Assembly: GCF_007565055.1 (NCBI RefSeq)
Contig: NC_044561.1
Span: 33,413,872-33,477,871 of the forward strand
From: Rhinopithecus roxellana
Taxonomy: Eukaryota; Chordata; Mammalia; Primates; Cercopithecidae
DNA length: 64,000 nt
Direction of reading: 5' to 3'
Part shown: positions 22,193 to 34,135 of the stretch, piece after piece
Layout of the letters: each line of letters starts with the position of its first letter
Numbering within the stretch: position 1 is the stretch's first letter
The notes under the pieces: model-generated
What the model saw: the letters and a program-made list of their open reading frames with translations, nothing else
Told to the model about the DNA's origin: nothing
Databases searched by the model: none
Program-made: the position numbers and the translations under genes

Positions 22193-23222
22193 CTTGGGAG
22201 GCTAAGGCAGGCAGATCACGAGGTCAAGAGATAGAGACCATCCCTGGCCAACATGGTGAAACCCCGTCTCTACTAAAAATACAAAAATTAGCAGGGCATG
22301 GTGGTGTGTACCTGTAGTCCCAGCTACTCTGGAGGCTGGTGTTACTGGGGATCCTTGCTCCCAGAGCTCCCAAGATGGCGGCAGGCCGCTTCCAAGACGT
22401 GGCAAGCCTCGCTTTCTCTGAGGTGGGGTTCCTGGCCTCACGGATTCCAAGGAATGGAATCTTGGGCCATTTGGTGAGTGTTATAGCTCTATTAGAAGCC
22501 GTGGGTCACGGAAGAGAACCGTGGAACCCAGTGACTAGTGTTCAGCTCGATTTGGACAAACCCAGGCACTTAGCTGTGCAGGAACCATGGCGAGCCTTTA
22601 GCCCCCGAGCAGCAATGGGCGCCTCTCTGAATCAGGAGCATGGCAGACACCTTGCTGGATGCGGAAGGATGGAAGTCAGTGGCAGGTCTGCGATGGCAGC
22701 AAACAGCAGTGGTGGACGCGAGCGAAAGCTCAGCTCCAGCCGTAACAAACACAGAAGAGAGGAGACTGCAGATTTAACAGAGTGAAAACAGAGCTCCCCT
22801 ACAAACGGAGGGGACCCAAAGAGGGTTGCTGTTGCCGGCTCTAATGTCTCGGTTTATATCCCGATCATTGTCCCTCCCTCCCGCTGTGTTCTCAGGCAAT
22901 AGATGATTGGCTAATTCTTTACCTCTTGTTTTTGCCTAATTAGCATTTTAGTGAGCTCTCTTTACTACCTGATTGGTCTGGCGTGAGCTAAGTTGCAAGC
23001 TCCATATTTAAAGGTAGAGGCAGTCACCTTCCCAGCTAGGCTTAGGGATTCTTAGTCAGCCTAGGAAATCCAGCTAGTCCTGTCTCTCACTGGGGCAGGA
23101 GAATCACTTGAACCCGGGAGATGGAAATTGCAGGGAGCCAAGAGAGCATCTCTGTGCTCCAGCCTGGGCAACAGAACGAGACTCCGTGTCAAAAAAAAAA
23201 AAAAAAAAAAAGAAAGAAAAAA
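22193..23222 (+). mobile_element. 5'-truncated Alu split by a solitary LTR
   Basis: The Alu runs 22193-22339 ('cttgggaggctaaggcagg' to 'ggaggctgg'). It resumes at 23090 with 'ctggggcaggagaatcacttgaacc' and ends with a poly-A at about 23191-23222. The interrupting 750 bases are the LTR17 described next. Short A-rich flanks 'aaaaagata' may be the Alu's own target-site duplication. The Alu therefore predates the provirus. Confidence 0.9.
22340..23089 (-). mobile_element. Solitary LTR17 (HERV-W/ERV17 LTR), antisense
   Basis: On the minus strand it starts 'tgagagacaggactagctgg' and ends near 'ctctgggagcaaggatcc' followed by '...aaca'. This is the LTR of the HERV-W (ERV17) family, about 750 of the usual 780 bases. 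The 4-bp duplication CTGG (22336-22339 and 23090-23093) fits a class I retrovirus. The provirus body was lost by LTR-LTR recombination. Any promoter activity would point to the minus strand (TATA-like 'gatataaacc', near 22850-22860). The 148-codon plus-strand frame at 22339-22785 is antisense LTR, not a gene. Confidence 0.93.
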
Positions 23223-23443
23223 AGATATATATAAAATCAAGGGCTTTTATTTGATTCTTCAATAAATTATTTACATTTAAATATTTTAAACCACACAGCC
23301 TCATGTTTTAAAACCCAGAAGTATTAATACATTTAAAATGCAATGGAGAGTTTCTTTGGCAGTTCTTAGATTGAAAACATAAATGAGGGAATGCAATAGA
23401 TTTCTAAAATCAAGGTTTAAGTTAGGGATTAACATTAAAATAT

Positions 23444-23856
23444 TGGTATATCAGTCCATTCTCACACTGCTATAAAGAAATACCTGAGACTGCATAATAT
23501 GTAAAGAAAGAGGTTTAACTGGCTCATGGTTCCACAGGCTGTACAGGAAGCATGATGCTGGCATTTGCCTAGCTTCTGGAGAGGCCTCAGGAAAACTCAC
23601 CATCATGGCAGAAGGTGAAGGGCAAGCAGGTTCGTTTTATGCAGCCAGAGGAGGAGGAAGAGAGTGAGCGGAGAGGTGCCACACAGTTTTAACAATGAGA
23701 TGTCTCGATAACACACCATCATGAGAACAGCACTAAGAGAATGGAGATAAACCATTCATGAGGACTCTGCCCCCATGATCCAATCTCCTCCAACCAGGCC
23801 CCACACCCAACACTGGGGATTACAATGCAGTGGGGACACAGATTCAAACCATATCA
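23444..23856 (-). mobile_element. THE1/MST-type MaLR LTR, antisense
   Basis: Reads 'tcagtccattctcacactgc', 'tataaagaaatacctgagactg', 'ggctgtacaggaagcatgatgctgg', 'gccccacacccaacactggggattacaatg' and ends 'caaaccatatca'. This is the reverse complement of a THE1/MSTA/MSTB LTR, about 410 bases, near full length. Confidence 0.9.
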
Positions 23857-23939
23857 ATTGGAAAAATATATAATATGAAAATATTTACAAAAAGAAAATG
23901 GGTATAATTATATAAGAAGTTTTAAAGCAGAAAGGAATA

Positions 23940-25420
23940 ATAACAAAAGTTTACACATAAAAATAAAATATTTATTTGATTATGATGAAGTAGCAATTCT
24001 AAATGTTTATGCACCTAATGGCGTAGCATCGAAACATGTCAAGACAAACTAAGCTAGGGCAAAAGCTTAAAACAGCAACCATCATAACAGAAAGAAAGCC
24101 ACCTAAGTTTCTGGTAATTGGGAACTAAAGCAGGATGACATTTAAGTATAGAGAATACTTAAACAATACAAATGAAATGCCTGACTGATTGAGTTTATAT
24201 ATAATTCTGAACTATTAACTTCAGAATATGTATTCTGGTCAAGTATACATGGGACAGTATACAACATTACTGCTGTGGTACCATTATGGAAATTAAAGAT
24301 ATGAAAATAGGAAAGGGAGAGGTAATCTGTTACTCTTCTTAGATAACATTACTCTATGTATAGAAAACCCATTAAAATGATCATAAATGTTAAAATTAAT
24401 GAGTTTACCAAATTTTCTAGATATAACATGAATATAACAAAGTCAAATCTATCTCTATACTCCGGGATTAATGTGTATGAGCAAAAATGTTAAATTTCGT
24501 AGTAACATAAAAATATAAATAGCATATTATTATGTATGATGGGGAAAGGTGTCCAAGCATAATATAAATATACAATGTTTAGACATAGATACAAATGCAC
24601 ATAAACAGATTAATGTAGATGTCAATATTTTTCCACATGGATGAACAATTGTCCAACACTATTTAATGACAAGCTCACTATTTCCTCTATGATATCAACT
24701 GCCTCTGGTTTTACAAACTAAAATATTCTTATATGCAATAATTTAGTTTTGGAGTTTCTATTCTGTTCTTTTTCCATATTACTAATCCATGTCCATTTAT
24801 TTTGCGTATTAAGCTTCCTGAATTTATTCTTCCCCATACCGTACATAAAAATAAGCTCTTTTATATAGAAGAAAAAATTTTTAGTGGAAATTATTTTTAA
24901 AATCACTGTGCAACATAGGAAAGGAAAGCATTTTCAGACAATATCCAAAAGGTATACATAAAGTAAAAGACTGATCAATTCAACTACATATATTTTATAC
25001 AAAAGCACTGTAAAAAGTGAAAAGAAAAATTATTTATACCACTTACAACTAATAATACATAAAGAATAATGAATATATAATAACCCTAATAGAGCAAATA
25101 GGAAAATGACAAATAATCTGAGATAAAATAACAAGGAATGCCATCAACAGAAAAAGAAAGGTGTTTAACAAAGAAAGAAAGAAAATTGACCCAGAAACAT
25201 ATAAAAAGATGATCGAACTAATTTATGATAAGGTAATAGAAATTAATATCACAATGAGTTAGGATTTCATACCTATTGAACATTAAATATTCTGCCAATG
25301 CAAGCATGTGTGACAATGTGGAGCTCCCGGTATAATTATATACTGCTAATGAAAGTGTAAATTGGTACAATTATTTGGAAAACAGTTTAATACTATTAAG
25401 CTGAAGAAACACATACCCTT
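23940..25420 (+). mobile_element. Old L1 (L1M/HAL1) ORF2 relic
   Basis: Successive segments follow L1 ORF2 order: 'aattctaaatgtttatgcacctaatgg' (endonuclease region), 'attactctatgtatagaaaaccc' (reverse transcriptase, near 24350), 'tttacttactga...' lost, and 'gtgtgacaatgtggagctcccggtataattatatactgctaatgaaagtgtaaattggtac' (C-terminal region, near 25305). All frames are broken, so it makes no protein. It is clearly older than the primate-specific L1s. Confidence 0.65.
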
Positions 25421-28400
25421 TGTAGCAAAGACAGTAGCATTCACCAGATATTCATCTGATAGGTCACATTTCCAGCTAGATTTTACTTACTGAGCTGTGA
25501 GAAAAAGAAACATAAGTCACAAAAATGCAGAACCCATGGGCTCTGTCTTATCTCTGGAGGACCATGGTAAATCTGGGTCTGTGTCTATGCGGATATAAGC
25601 GCCACTCCTTTCCTGTAGCAGAGGTTACATGAGTGTTGAGATGTAAAAGTTACTACAGTGAGGACTCCAGGATGTTTGGGTGATTGTTTTACCACAACTT
25701 GTGTAACTTATCCGGCCTAAAATATGCTAAGCCTCCTAATTCCACTCCTCAATATACCTTAGAGCAGCCAAATATGCCAAACAGCAATGCTGTTGGTATA
25801 TTGTTGGTAAAAGTTGTTGTAGTGATTTATTTGGTAGTAGAAATTGACCCAAATTTTGCCCAAACATTTAAAAAAATGTTATCTCTTCCCATCAGTGAAG
25901 CAGGTTGGGAATGCCCACATGGCATTGTATCCACTAGCTGTTGGGTGCTAGAAAAGTTGTCAGAACAAAAAATAAGAAGAAAGGGAGTAATATCAATATG
26001 TATTTCTTGAAAGAAAAAAGATACAATATAATAGATTTTATAGAACCATAAATAAGGTCTTCTGATTTATAAGACTGTATAAATTAAATAGCAAATACAA
26101 AAAGAGCACTCAGGTAAATTTGCCATACTATTAAACTCTGCATCAAAAAACTACCATACTCTAATAAATATTGATTCTTTGAATAAAGCAGAAATAATTA
26201 CTGTGGAAATCAATATCTTCTAAATTTAAACTTACATAGTTTTCTACAACTCACAAACATTTCTTGGACAGTTTTCGGAACCGAGTTTTGTTTCAGCCTG
26301 ATAGAATTTGCTTTCTTTGTCAACCAGAATTTATTATCGGCAGCTCCCTGATCAAATTTTCCTGTGCAGCAGAGAACAACATTTGAAGCATAACATATTA
26401 ATATATTCATCTTTTCTAAAATGTAAGACCACTTTTTCATGATGGAGGTAGGGGCAGGGGGACGTCATATTCTTTTCTATCCTTGTCTTGATGACCACAT
26501 TCTTTATATGTCACATAAAATTCAAAGCATATAGCACCAGATTTTGGTAACATTATCAAAATATTGTCAGTCTACCCATTACTGCTTTTATTATCAACTT
26601 TATAAGTAACCCTTCCATTCAGTATTCACGTATAGATTGATACTGATTCAAAAGACAAATGTCTCCACTACTGAAAACTGCTTTTACTAGCAGCGCTTTG
26701 TATTTTGGGATATGCAAAGATTACCAAAAGTGCAATGTTTTTAAATTGTATGTACTGAATCCTATTATAAGGATTATTGTCCATTCTCCAAAAGTACATG
26801 GGGCACCATTTTTTTTCATTGGTGGTGGTGTTTAAAAGGGTTAACATCATGAGTATTTCATATTATCTATATAGCAAATGAAGAACAAATCCAATGGAAG
26901 TATACCAGTGGATCTGAACTGGTGTTCTAGTTCTAGAGAACTGAATACATTTATTGGAAAATTCAAGATAATAGCAAAAATGTCCATGTATAGAGAAGGA
27001 CATTTATAACAGGTATGGATTTTGTTTTTCCTTTTAGAGGTTGATTATTCAGTACAAGCTTTTCTGGAATTCTTTGAGCCCTATATTTGGAAACAACGAC
27101 AATTAAATTCTCCTGAGGAATATTGCAAACTGGTTTTGGGCAAAATTTGAAAAACTATTTGTGGCAGCAGGTAGAGGTAGGAAAGGTGAGGAATAAATGA
27201 ATACACTTAATGAAGTAAAGTTTCAGCATTATTTCATTAATGGACCCTTTCCATTTTCCTAAAAATCTTTTGGCTTTTTGTCCCACATGATTTTCATATT
27301 TTACAGAAGGCTAGAATCTTTCTCCAATAAGCTTCTCTGACTACCAGGCGTTTCTTGCCTCCATACTCCTTAGAGAGCTTCTCTTATCAGCAGGAGCAAC
27401 ATATCAATTCTTGTTCTAGAAAGAAAGGAATTTTAATTTGTCTTGCTTTTAAAGGCATTGTATTAAAGTGACGTTTAATGTGATTACAGTAATATTACTT
27501 CTTTTAAAGTAAAAATAAAACAGATAGCAATAAAAGTAACTAATGTTAAGTCCTGAGATGAAACCATCTTTGTTTCCAATTGTAGGAGTGTTGTAAATAT
27601 ACCACGCTTAGCTGAGATGAGTGTACTCTTGGGACATTACTAAGTATTCCATGTCTGTACTACAAACAAAAAACTAATTGATGAAAAGCCTATTTCAGGG
27701 ATGAGTGAAGAGGAAACTACTTAGGAGGGGAAAAAAAGAGAATGTGCTAGTCTGACAAGAAATTATAAGAAGAAACTGAGAATATCTTGAGATGAGAGGT
27801 CAAAGGAAAGGTAGATTAGACCAGACATATTGAAGAGCTGAAAGACTAGCTCTTGTAGGAAAAAAGAAACAATAATAAGAGTTGTAGTCAGGAAATCAGA
27901 TCATGAGATATCTTTGAAAGGGTTCAAACTGCTTTGGAGGGTAAAGCTTGATATGAATCTCTACCTCCAAAATGTCAGTGTTCCTCGAGGTTCAGTCTCT
28001 ATTTGCTTGCTGAAATCTGAATCTACCTGGAAAATTAAAACCGCTTTTAGGATTTACCAGAGTAAGATTAGGTTTATTCTAGATACTCCCTAATCCACGT
28101 CCCTTAATACTGACTGAGCCAAATATTTGTTTCCTCATCTTTCTGCTGGATTTTACTACCTTGACATTATAAATATGTTTCTTTTTATTTTTTTTTTCTT
28201 TTTAAATACCTGTTGGGTTCTATAAGTACATTTCAAAAAATACTTTCCTGCTTGTCCTTTTCATTTGGCTTTTTCTCTGAATATTTTGACTTAAGAAAAA
28301 CATAAATAAGGCACAAAGAGCTGTTTATTTTTAAAATCACTTCATTTAGGGCCTCTCTTTTATGTAACTTGTGATCCACATTACCACCCATTGATTTTTA

Positions 28401-28919
28401 TTCACCATTTTTGTCCTGTTATATTTGTATTGTTCAAAAATATTTAATAGTTCCTCTTTCTGTAAGACAGAATCAAGGTTTCACCCACAGCAGTCTGGAC
28501 GTTACTCCCCCTACCCTTTTTATTTTTTAAATTTGGAACTTTTTTTAAAATTTCCATCATCCCGATCACAAACACTTCTTACGCAGTCTAGCATCTCTAC
28601 CTGTACTCACGTTAATCACCAGCACTAAAATGTCCTCCTCTTTCCTTGTCAATTACCAAAATTTTATCCAGCCTTTGGATTCCAAATAAAATCCGTCTTC
28701 CCTGGTAAATCATTCTCAGAAAGGCATGGGCCACAGTGATTCCTCCCTCCCATCTCTGAACTTTCAATGCCTCTATTTACTCTGCTTCTAATTTGTCACT
28801 TACCATACATTGGGTTGAATTATTTCTTTGCTTTTTTTTCAAACATATATTTGTGGTCTACCAAAGTGACCTGTAAGAATGTGCTTACGCATTTCTCCAA
28901 ATAACTTGTATAATACTTT
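25421..28919. other. 3.5 kb of unassigned AT-rich sequence
   Basis: No gene or confident repeat. A 108-codon plus-strand frame at 25684-26010 and a 76-codon minus-strand frame at 26210-26440 are the longest clean frames. Neither shows a domain I recognise, a Kozak context or splice architecture. The pyrimidine-rich part at 28540-28860 looks like more decayed plus-strand L2. Confidence 0.45.
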
Positions 28920-29256
28920 CACATAATACATTTATTTTTCTTTTCTTTTTTTGAGACAAGACAGAGTCTCACTCCGTAGCTGAGGCTGGAGCGCAGTGGC
29001 GCCATCTTTCCTCACTGCAACCTCCACCTCCCGGGTTCAAGCAATTCTCATCCCTCAGCTTCCCAAGTAGCTGGGACTACAGGCATGTGCCACCACGCCC
29101 AGCTAATTTTTTTGTATTTTTAGTAGAGGTGGGTTTTCCCCATGTTGGCCAGGCTGGTCTTGAATTCCTGAGCTCAAGTTATCCACCCGCCTCAGCCTCC
29201 CAAAGTGCTGGGTTACAGGTGTGAGCCACCTTGCTTGGCCTGCACACAATACATTT
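28920..29256 (-). mobile_element. AluS-type SINE with target-site duplication
   Basis: Body 28934-29242, antisense, from a T-rich tail to 'cttgcttggcc'. The flanks 'cacataatacattt' (28920-28933) and 'cacacaatacattt' (29243-29256) match 13 of 14. CpG decay indicates middle age. Confidence 0.92.
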
Positions 29257-29570
29257 CTAGTAAGAGGATATGTATTTGTGTATGTAGGCCTAGATATGGA
29301 GCAATTAATGTCCCAAAGATCTGTAAATAAGAGTCACCCAGTTGACTTGGGTATCAGCAAATGTCCTTTATACCTTTATGTTTTTACTGAAATGCTCCCC
29401 CCAGATTTTACCTGCAGATCCCTGTGAATTAGTGACTTAGTGACTGTCTTTACAAAACTGCAACATCACTCCGACAAAGGTTGAGGCTGCATCAGATTTG
29501 GTTCTGTCATCCCCTTCTCATGCTCATAAATTCCTGGTTCTTGAGTCTCTATGAGGTTTCCAGCTCCTGT

Positions 29571-29909
29571 GGTCTTCTTATTCTTTTCTTTCTTTTTATT
29601 TTTTATTTTTTGAGATGGAGTCTTGCTCTGTCGTCCAGGCTGGACTACAGTGGCACGATCTCGGCTCATTTTAAGCTCCGCCTGCTGGGTTCACGCCATT
29701 CTCCTGCCTCAGCCTTCCAAGTAGCTGGGACTACAGGTGCCCACGCCCGGCCAATTTTTTTTTTTTTTTTTTTTGTATTTTTAGTAGAGACGGGGTTTTA
29801 CCGTGTTAGCCAGGATGGTCTGACCTCGTGATCCACCCGCCTTGGCCTCCCAAAGTGCTGGGATTACAGGCATGAGTCACCACGCGTGGCAGGTCTTCTT
29901 ATTCTTTTC
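29571..29909 (-). mobile_element. AluY-type SINE with perfect target-site duplication
   Basis: Body 29589-29890, antisense. The 18-bp duplication GGTCTTCTTATTCTTTTC occurs at 29571-29588 and 29892-29909 without mismatch. It lacks a few bases in the left arm ('ggatggtctgacctcgtgatcc'), and the middle T run has expanded to about 20. A 116-codon plus-strand frame across it is an Alu translation only. Confidence 0.93.
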
Positions 29910-30394
29910 GTGCTGTTTTATTCTGATCTCCATAGGCCAATGTGGTTTTGACCAATGGCTTAGAACCACCATCTTGAAAATCGTGTTTTGTGCAATGCTA
30001 ATTTCTTATGAGAGCAAGAGGTAGTGTTTGATTTAGAGAGAGAGTCTTTGCTCAAACTCACTTGGACACTTCTAGTAGAAACAAACCAAAAGAGTGCCCT
30101 GTAACTCAATGCCTTTAATATGTGCAATGTACATCCTGTAGGAGAGAATAAAAATGGCAGCATATTTCAGAATTGTGCAGAGTGCCTTGTAAACCCTTGT
30201 TATCATGTTGTAAAACTATCAATTCTGGCCACTTTATGCTATCTCAGCAAAGTGACTCTGAGGATAAAGTGAAAAGTCATGATTTCTGTTCTAAGCTGCA
30301 TCAAATGTGAAACTATAAATAATCTGCAGCTTCCCTACCTACATTTGACCCCTTAAATCACATGGAAGTTCTTTTCCATCCAAACAGCTCACTG
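29910..30394. other. Unassigned sequence
   Basis: Nothing recognised between the Alu and the L2 relic. Confidence 0.4.
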
Positions 30395-30625
30395 AGTGTT
30401 ATAATTGATTCAATGACTCACCAAGGAAAATTAGGTCAACATCACATTTTGAGGATCTACTATGTGAAAAACACTGTGAGATCTGCCAGGAGTACAAGAA
30501 TAAATAGGATTCCATCCTTGGTGTCGAGGAGTTCACAAATTGCTTGGGATGACAGTCTGATAAATAGATGAGCATAATATGTTATGGTTAGTGCTATGAC
30601 CAAAGTAAGAACACAAACACATTAC
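30395..30625 (-). mobile_element. L2 LINE 3' end, antisense
   Basis: The words 'ttgaggatctactatgtgaaaaacactgtgag', 'gattccatccttggtgtcgaggagttcaca' and 'gataaatagatgag' fit the reverse complement of the L2 3' end ('gagcacctactatgtgccaggcactg'). Confidence 0.65.
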
Positions 30626-31139
30626 TATGGGAACCCAAAAGTCAGGGCTGGGCCATTTATTCTCTCAGTGCTGTTCAATGGCTAGAAGAGATGATACATG
30701 GTACATTTCTTTAGGAATTCCTGCTCCACTGGTGACCCACCACTACAAATTATCCCCAGCATGGAATACTTCATTTCTGTATCCACATATCCGAGGAGAT
30801 GCACCATTGTAATGGTTAATGGAACTGGGTTAATCATCTGGTCTACCTGAGCAAATCAGCTCTGAACAGAGCGCCCATAGTAGTTTACTTGTGAGCAGTA
30901 GATCTGGAAGCTCATATAGATTTAGAAAATAATAGCATCCTTTTAGTTCAGCCATGCTAGGTGATTTGCAAATGAATCCAAAATCTGGCTCAATAGGAGC
31001 ACAAGAAATGATGAGCTATAGAGGGAAGCAACACCAAAAGACTACATAGTCTCAAAGAGTTTGGGAAAGAAAGGCTAAAGTAAGCTATAGAAAAGCAAAT
31101 GCTATTAGAAAAATCATAAAGAAGATAAAAGTCTTAAGT
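30626..31139. other. Unassigned sequence
   Basis: No gene or clear repeat. Confidence 0.4.
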
Positions 31140-31391
31140 CATTCCATTTATTAAATGGAAGTGAATCCTCATAAAATCTTCATCTTGTCTTCACATTGAA
31201 TGGACTGAGGATGAGGAGGGAGAAGAAGGGTTCGTTTTGCTGTCTCGGATGGTAGAGGCAGAAGAGGTGGAGGAGGTGGAAGGGGAGGCAGAAGAAGCAG
31301 GCACACCTATAACTTTTATTGAAAAATAAATCCATGTGTAAGTGAACTTGTGCAGCTCAACCCCATGTTATTCAGTGGTCAACTGTATTAT
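31140..31391 (-). mobile_element. Possible pogo/Tigger-group repeat fragment, antisense
   Basis: Read on the minus strand it starts 'tacagttgaccactgaataa' and 'catggggttgagctgcacaag'. It continues with a pyrimidine-rich 'cttcttctgcctccccttcc' tract. I remember this order from a common primate repeat that starts 'cagttgacccttgaacaac'. The family name is not certain and only one end is clear. Confidence 0.5.
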
Positions 31392-31956
31392 CACACGATT
31401 CAGTATCAAGGTAGAGGACTAGATGACAATGTTGGTCTTGCTTCTGAAGGCTTTTTTTTTTTTTAGTACTTTCACTTTGTGAACGAAGTCATAGCTAAGC
31501 TCACAAAATTGATGATCTCTCTTGGTTTTTCCGTCTAGGCTTGTTTTCTCTCTAGCTTCTATTTGCAATATGTGGACTGAAAACTTACATTAGTTTACCA
31601 TCTTCTTTCCAAAAATTGGAGTATTTTTAATTGTGCTTCTGTGCACTGGACCCGCTTGTATGAGACAAAGCATTGAGACAGAGCCTGAAACTTTAAAGTA
31701 ACCTCAATCTCAACTCCTACAGGGTTCTGGTTCCAACCATTTGCATTCCTCACAATGTTTGAAGACTTAAGTGCTGAATTATTATATTATGACTTTTATA
31801 TTTTCAAATATGTGTTTTAGGAATTGGGATTAATTAAGCATTTAATAACAGAAAGTTGCTTAAATTCTCTGGACCTCATTTTCCAAATGTGTAAAATATG
31901 AGGGTAACTGAGAACATCCAAAGTTTGCCACCCAGTAGAGCTCTCTATCCTCATTA
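31392..31956. other. Unassigned sequence
   Basis: A T run lies near 31451-31463. Nothing else recognised. Confidence 0.4.
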
Positions 31957-32707
31957 CAGTAGTCCCTGCTTATTCACCAAGGATATGATCCAAAGCCTCC
32001 AGTGGATTCCTGAAAGCATGGATAGTACTGAACCCAATTCCCATCAATTTGCCCAAGTATCATTTCATGTCTTCCATCTAAAAATTTAATCCTTTTTCTA
32101 TCTTAACTAAGCCCTTGTCACGCATTGTGGCTGTATTTGTTCCAGTTTGATGTGTAGCACCAAAACTGGCACAAATTTCTTTTTCCTTCTTCACCATTTT
32201 GCGGTTAGAAGATTTGTCTCTGCAGTAGGTCTTAGGAACTTCAGCATGCAATGTTTTTTCCTTCCTTATTAAGTTAAGAACTTTCACCTTTTTGCTTAAG
32301 GGAGAAACTTTACAGCTTCTCTTTGGCACATACAAATTGCCAGAATTACTACCTTTGTGTTTTGGGGCCATGATTAAGTCAAATAAGGGCTACTTGAACA
32401 CAAGCACTGTGATATCACCACGGATTGCAGCTAGTGGAACCTAGATAGTTACTAAGTGACTAAGGGGTGGGTAGTGTCTACAGTGCTGATGTGCTGGACA
32501 AAAGGATGATTCATATCCCATGCAAGATGGCTGGGAAGAAGCAGGATAGTATGAGTTTCCCTAATGCTATGCAGAATAGCACACAATTGAAACTCAGGAA
32601 TAGTTTATTTCCGAAATTGTCTATTTAATAACATAGGACCATGGTTGACCGCCAATAATGGAAACCTTAGAAAGTGAAACTGTGGATAAGAGAGGACTTT
32701 TATAGTA
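31957..32707 (-). mobile_element. Internally deleted Tigger (pogo-type) DNA transposon
   Basis: Left end 'cagtagtccctgcttattcacc' and right end 'ggataagagaggactttta' are inverted, as expected of Tigger terminal repeats. The left end directly follows a TA, the target dinucleotide. Autonomous Tigger elements are about 2.4-2.8 kb, so most of the body is missing. The transposase remnant at 32078-32371 gives the minus orientation. Confidence 0.8.
32078..32371 (-). pseudogene. Tigger transposase N-terminal remnant
   Basis: A 97-codon frame starts MAPKHKGSNSGN and holds a basic stretch ending 'KKVKVLNLIRKEKT', then 'SNRKMVKKEKEI'. This is the CENP-B/pogo-type helix-turn-helix DNA-binding domain of Tigger transposases. 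The DDE catalytic domain is absent, and the frame ends shortly before the terminal repeat. It is a relic within an internally deleted element. The survival of an open frame of this length in an old copy is probably chance. Confidence 0.8.
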
Positions 32708-32784
32708 CTGATTACAACAGAGCACTCTTTTACCATCCTCTTCCAAAATTTGTCCCGTCCTACTGAGGGGTGTCTAGTATCATA

Positions 32785-32960
32785 CTAACATTTATTGAGT
32801 ACTTCCTGAAAGCTAGACACTGTTGTAAGCACTAAATATTTACTAACTCATTTACCTTTGTAACAACCTAATCACCACCATCCACATTTTACAGAGAGAC
32901 TAAATGACTTTCATAGTGGTCACATAGTTAGGACATGGCTGAGTCAGAACTCAAATTTAA
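32785..32960 (-). mobile_element. MIR SINE, antisense
   Basis: Reads 'acatttattgagtacttcc', 'ctagacactgttgtaagcac', 'catccacattttacagagag' and 'gtcacatagttaggacatgg'. This is the reverse complement of the full MIR order and fairly well preserved. Confidence 0.85.
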
Positions 32961-33418
32961 ATGGAGGGGCAGTTGGGTGTTGCTCCAGAGACATCACTTT
33001 GCTAAATTAAAGAATCCTGAGATAGCAGAGGAAATTTACAGAAGAAAATAAAAGTAGAAAATGAACACTAATGGACACTTAGCTATACTCCAGTTGTGTG
33101 TGTGTTTGTGTATTTGTGTGTAAAAAGAAAGAAAAACAGAGAAAGAGAGAGTGTGTTTGTGCCTTCCTCTAATTATTAACAAAATAATGTCAAGTATCTG
33201 AAGGTGTTCCAGTTGATTTCAACATAAGTTTATTATTTTAATTCATTCACGTATTTTAAATTGTACTTTAATGAAATTTCTTACCTGTGTAGAAAATCTA
33301 GTATTGCAATTTGTTTCCTAAACTTTCAATTTTGTGCTTTTTATCCTACCATAAATAAATAGAAGTGGAATGGTAATTTTCTGCCCCAGTCTTGTATGCA
33401 AAAAATATTCTTGTAGAC
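32961..33418. other. Unassigned sequence with TG and AG patches
   Basis: A purine/TG-rich low-complexity patch lies at 33093-33160. Otherwise nothing recognised. Confidence 0.4.
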
Positions 33419-33617
33419 AAAATGTTCAGACACTTAGCCAGGTACAATGATGAGTGCCTGTAGTCCTAGCAACTTGATAGGCTGAGATGGGAGGACTGTT
33501 TGAGGCCAGGCGTTCGAGGCTGCAATGCTGTATTATCACACCTGTGAAAAGCTGCTGCACTACAGCCTGAGTAACACAGTTAGATTCCATCTCCATAAAA
33601 AAAAAAAAAATGTTCAG
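33419..33617 (+). mobile_element. FRAM-type free right Alu monomer
   Basis: Body about 33437-33610: 'gccaggtacaatgatgagtg', 'cctgtagtcctagcaacttg', 'cacacctgtgaaaagctgctgcactacagcctgag' and an A14 tail. The 'cctgtgaa(t)agc' element is kept from 7SL RNA and is typical of fossil free right monomers. An 11-bp duplication 'aaaatgttcag' (33419-33429 and 33607-33617) shows that it inserted as a monomer and is not a truncated dimer. Confidence 0.8.
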
Positions 33618-33839
33618 GCAGTTAAGTGTTATAAGCCACATGCATTTTGGGCTGGGAAAGAGGTTGCTGCATCATCTCCTGGTCAGTAAAAGTATATAGT
33701 TCTGTATTTGTACCTTTTTCTGTTTGCTCAAATAAGAATCAGCTGTTAGAAATCTAAGATCTCTAGTTATGATGAGTTATATTCTTTAATTGGTTTTGAA
33801 TAGTATCATACAGTATTGCTCAAAACAAATGAAGGAACA

Positions 33840-33855
33840 TATATATATATATATG
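33840..33855. repeat. (AT)n short microsatellite
   Basis: About eight AT units in 'acatatatatatatatatatg'. Confidence 0.8.
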
Positions 33856-33949
33856 AACTAAGTAAATATTATGGGATTATAATGTTGATTTAAACATTTA
33901 CGTGAAATTTTCAGAAATGAAATTCAGATGTAGAAGAGACTTTAAAAAT

Positions 33950-34135
33950 GAACTGTGGGAAATGAGGAGTTGCTATTCAATGGGTATAAGGTTTCAGTAT
34001 GCAAGATGAAAAAGTTTTTGAGATCTACTATACAACATTGTGTTTATAGTTAACAACACTGTACCACACACAAATATGTGTTAAGAGGGTAGAACTCATG
34101 TTATTTTTTTTAACCACAATAAAAAAGAATGTACT
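33950..34135 (+). mobile_element. L1M LINE 3' end
   Basis: The words 'gaggagttgctattcaatgggtataagg', 'tatagttaacaacactgtacc', 'gttaagagggtagaactcatg' and 'accacaataaaaaag' match the 3' end of middle-aged L1M elements. Truncated, non-coding. Confidence 0.85.

Noticed and set aside
22339..22785. 148-codon plus-strand open frame
   Set aside because: It lies wholly in the antisense strand of the LTR17; such frames recur in every copy and carry no domain.
25684..26010. 108-codon frame as a possible small gene or exon
   Set aside because: No recognisable domain, no splice or promoter context, and AT-rich composition like the neighbours. It cannot be told from a chance frame.
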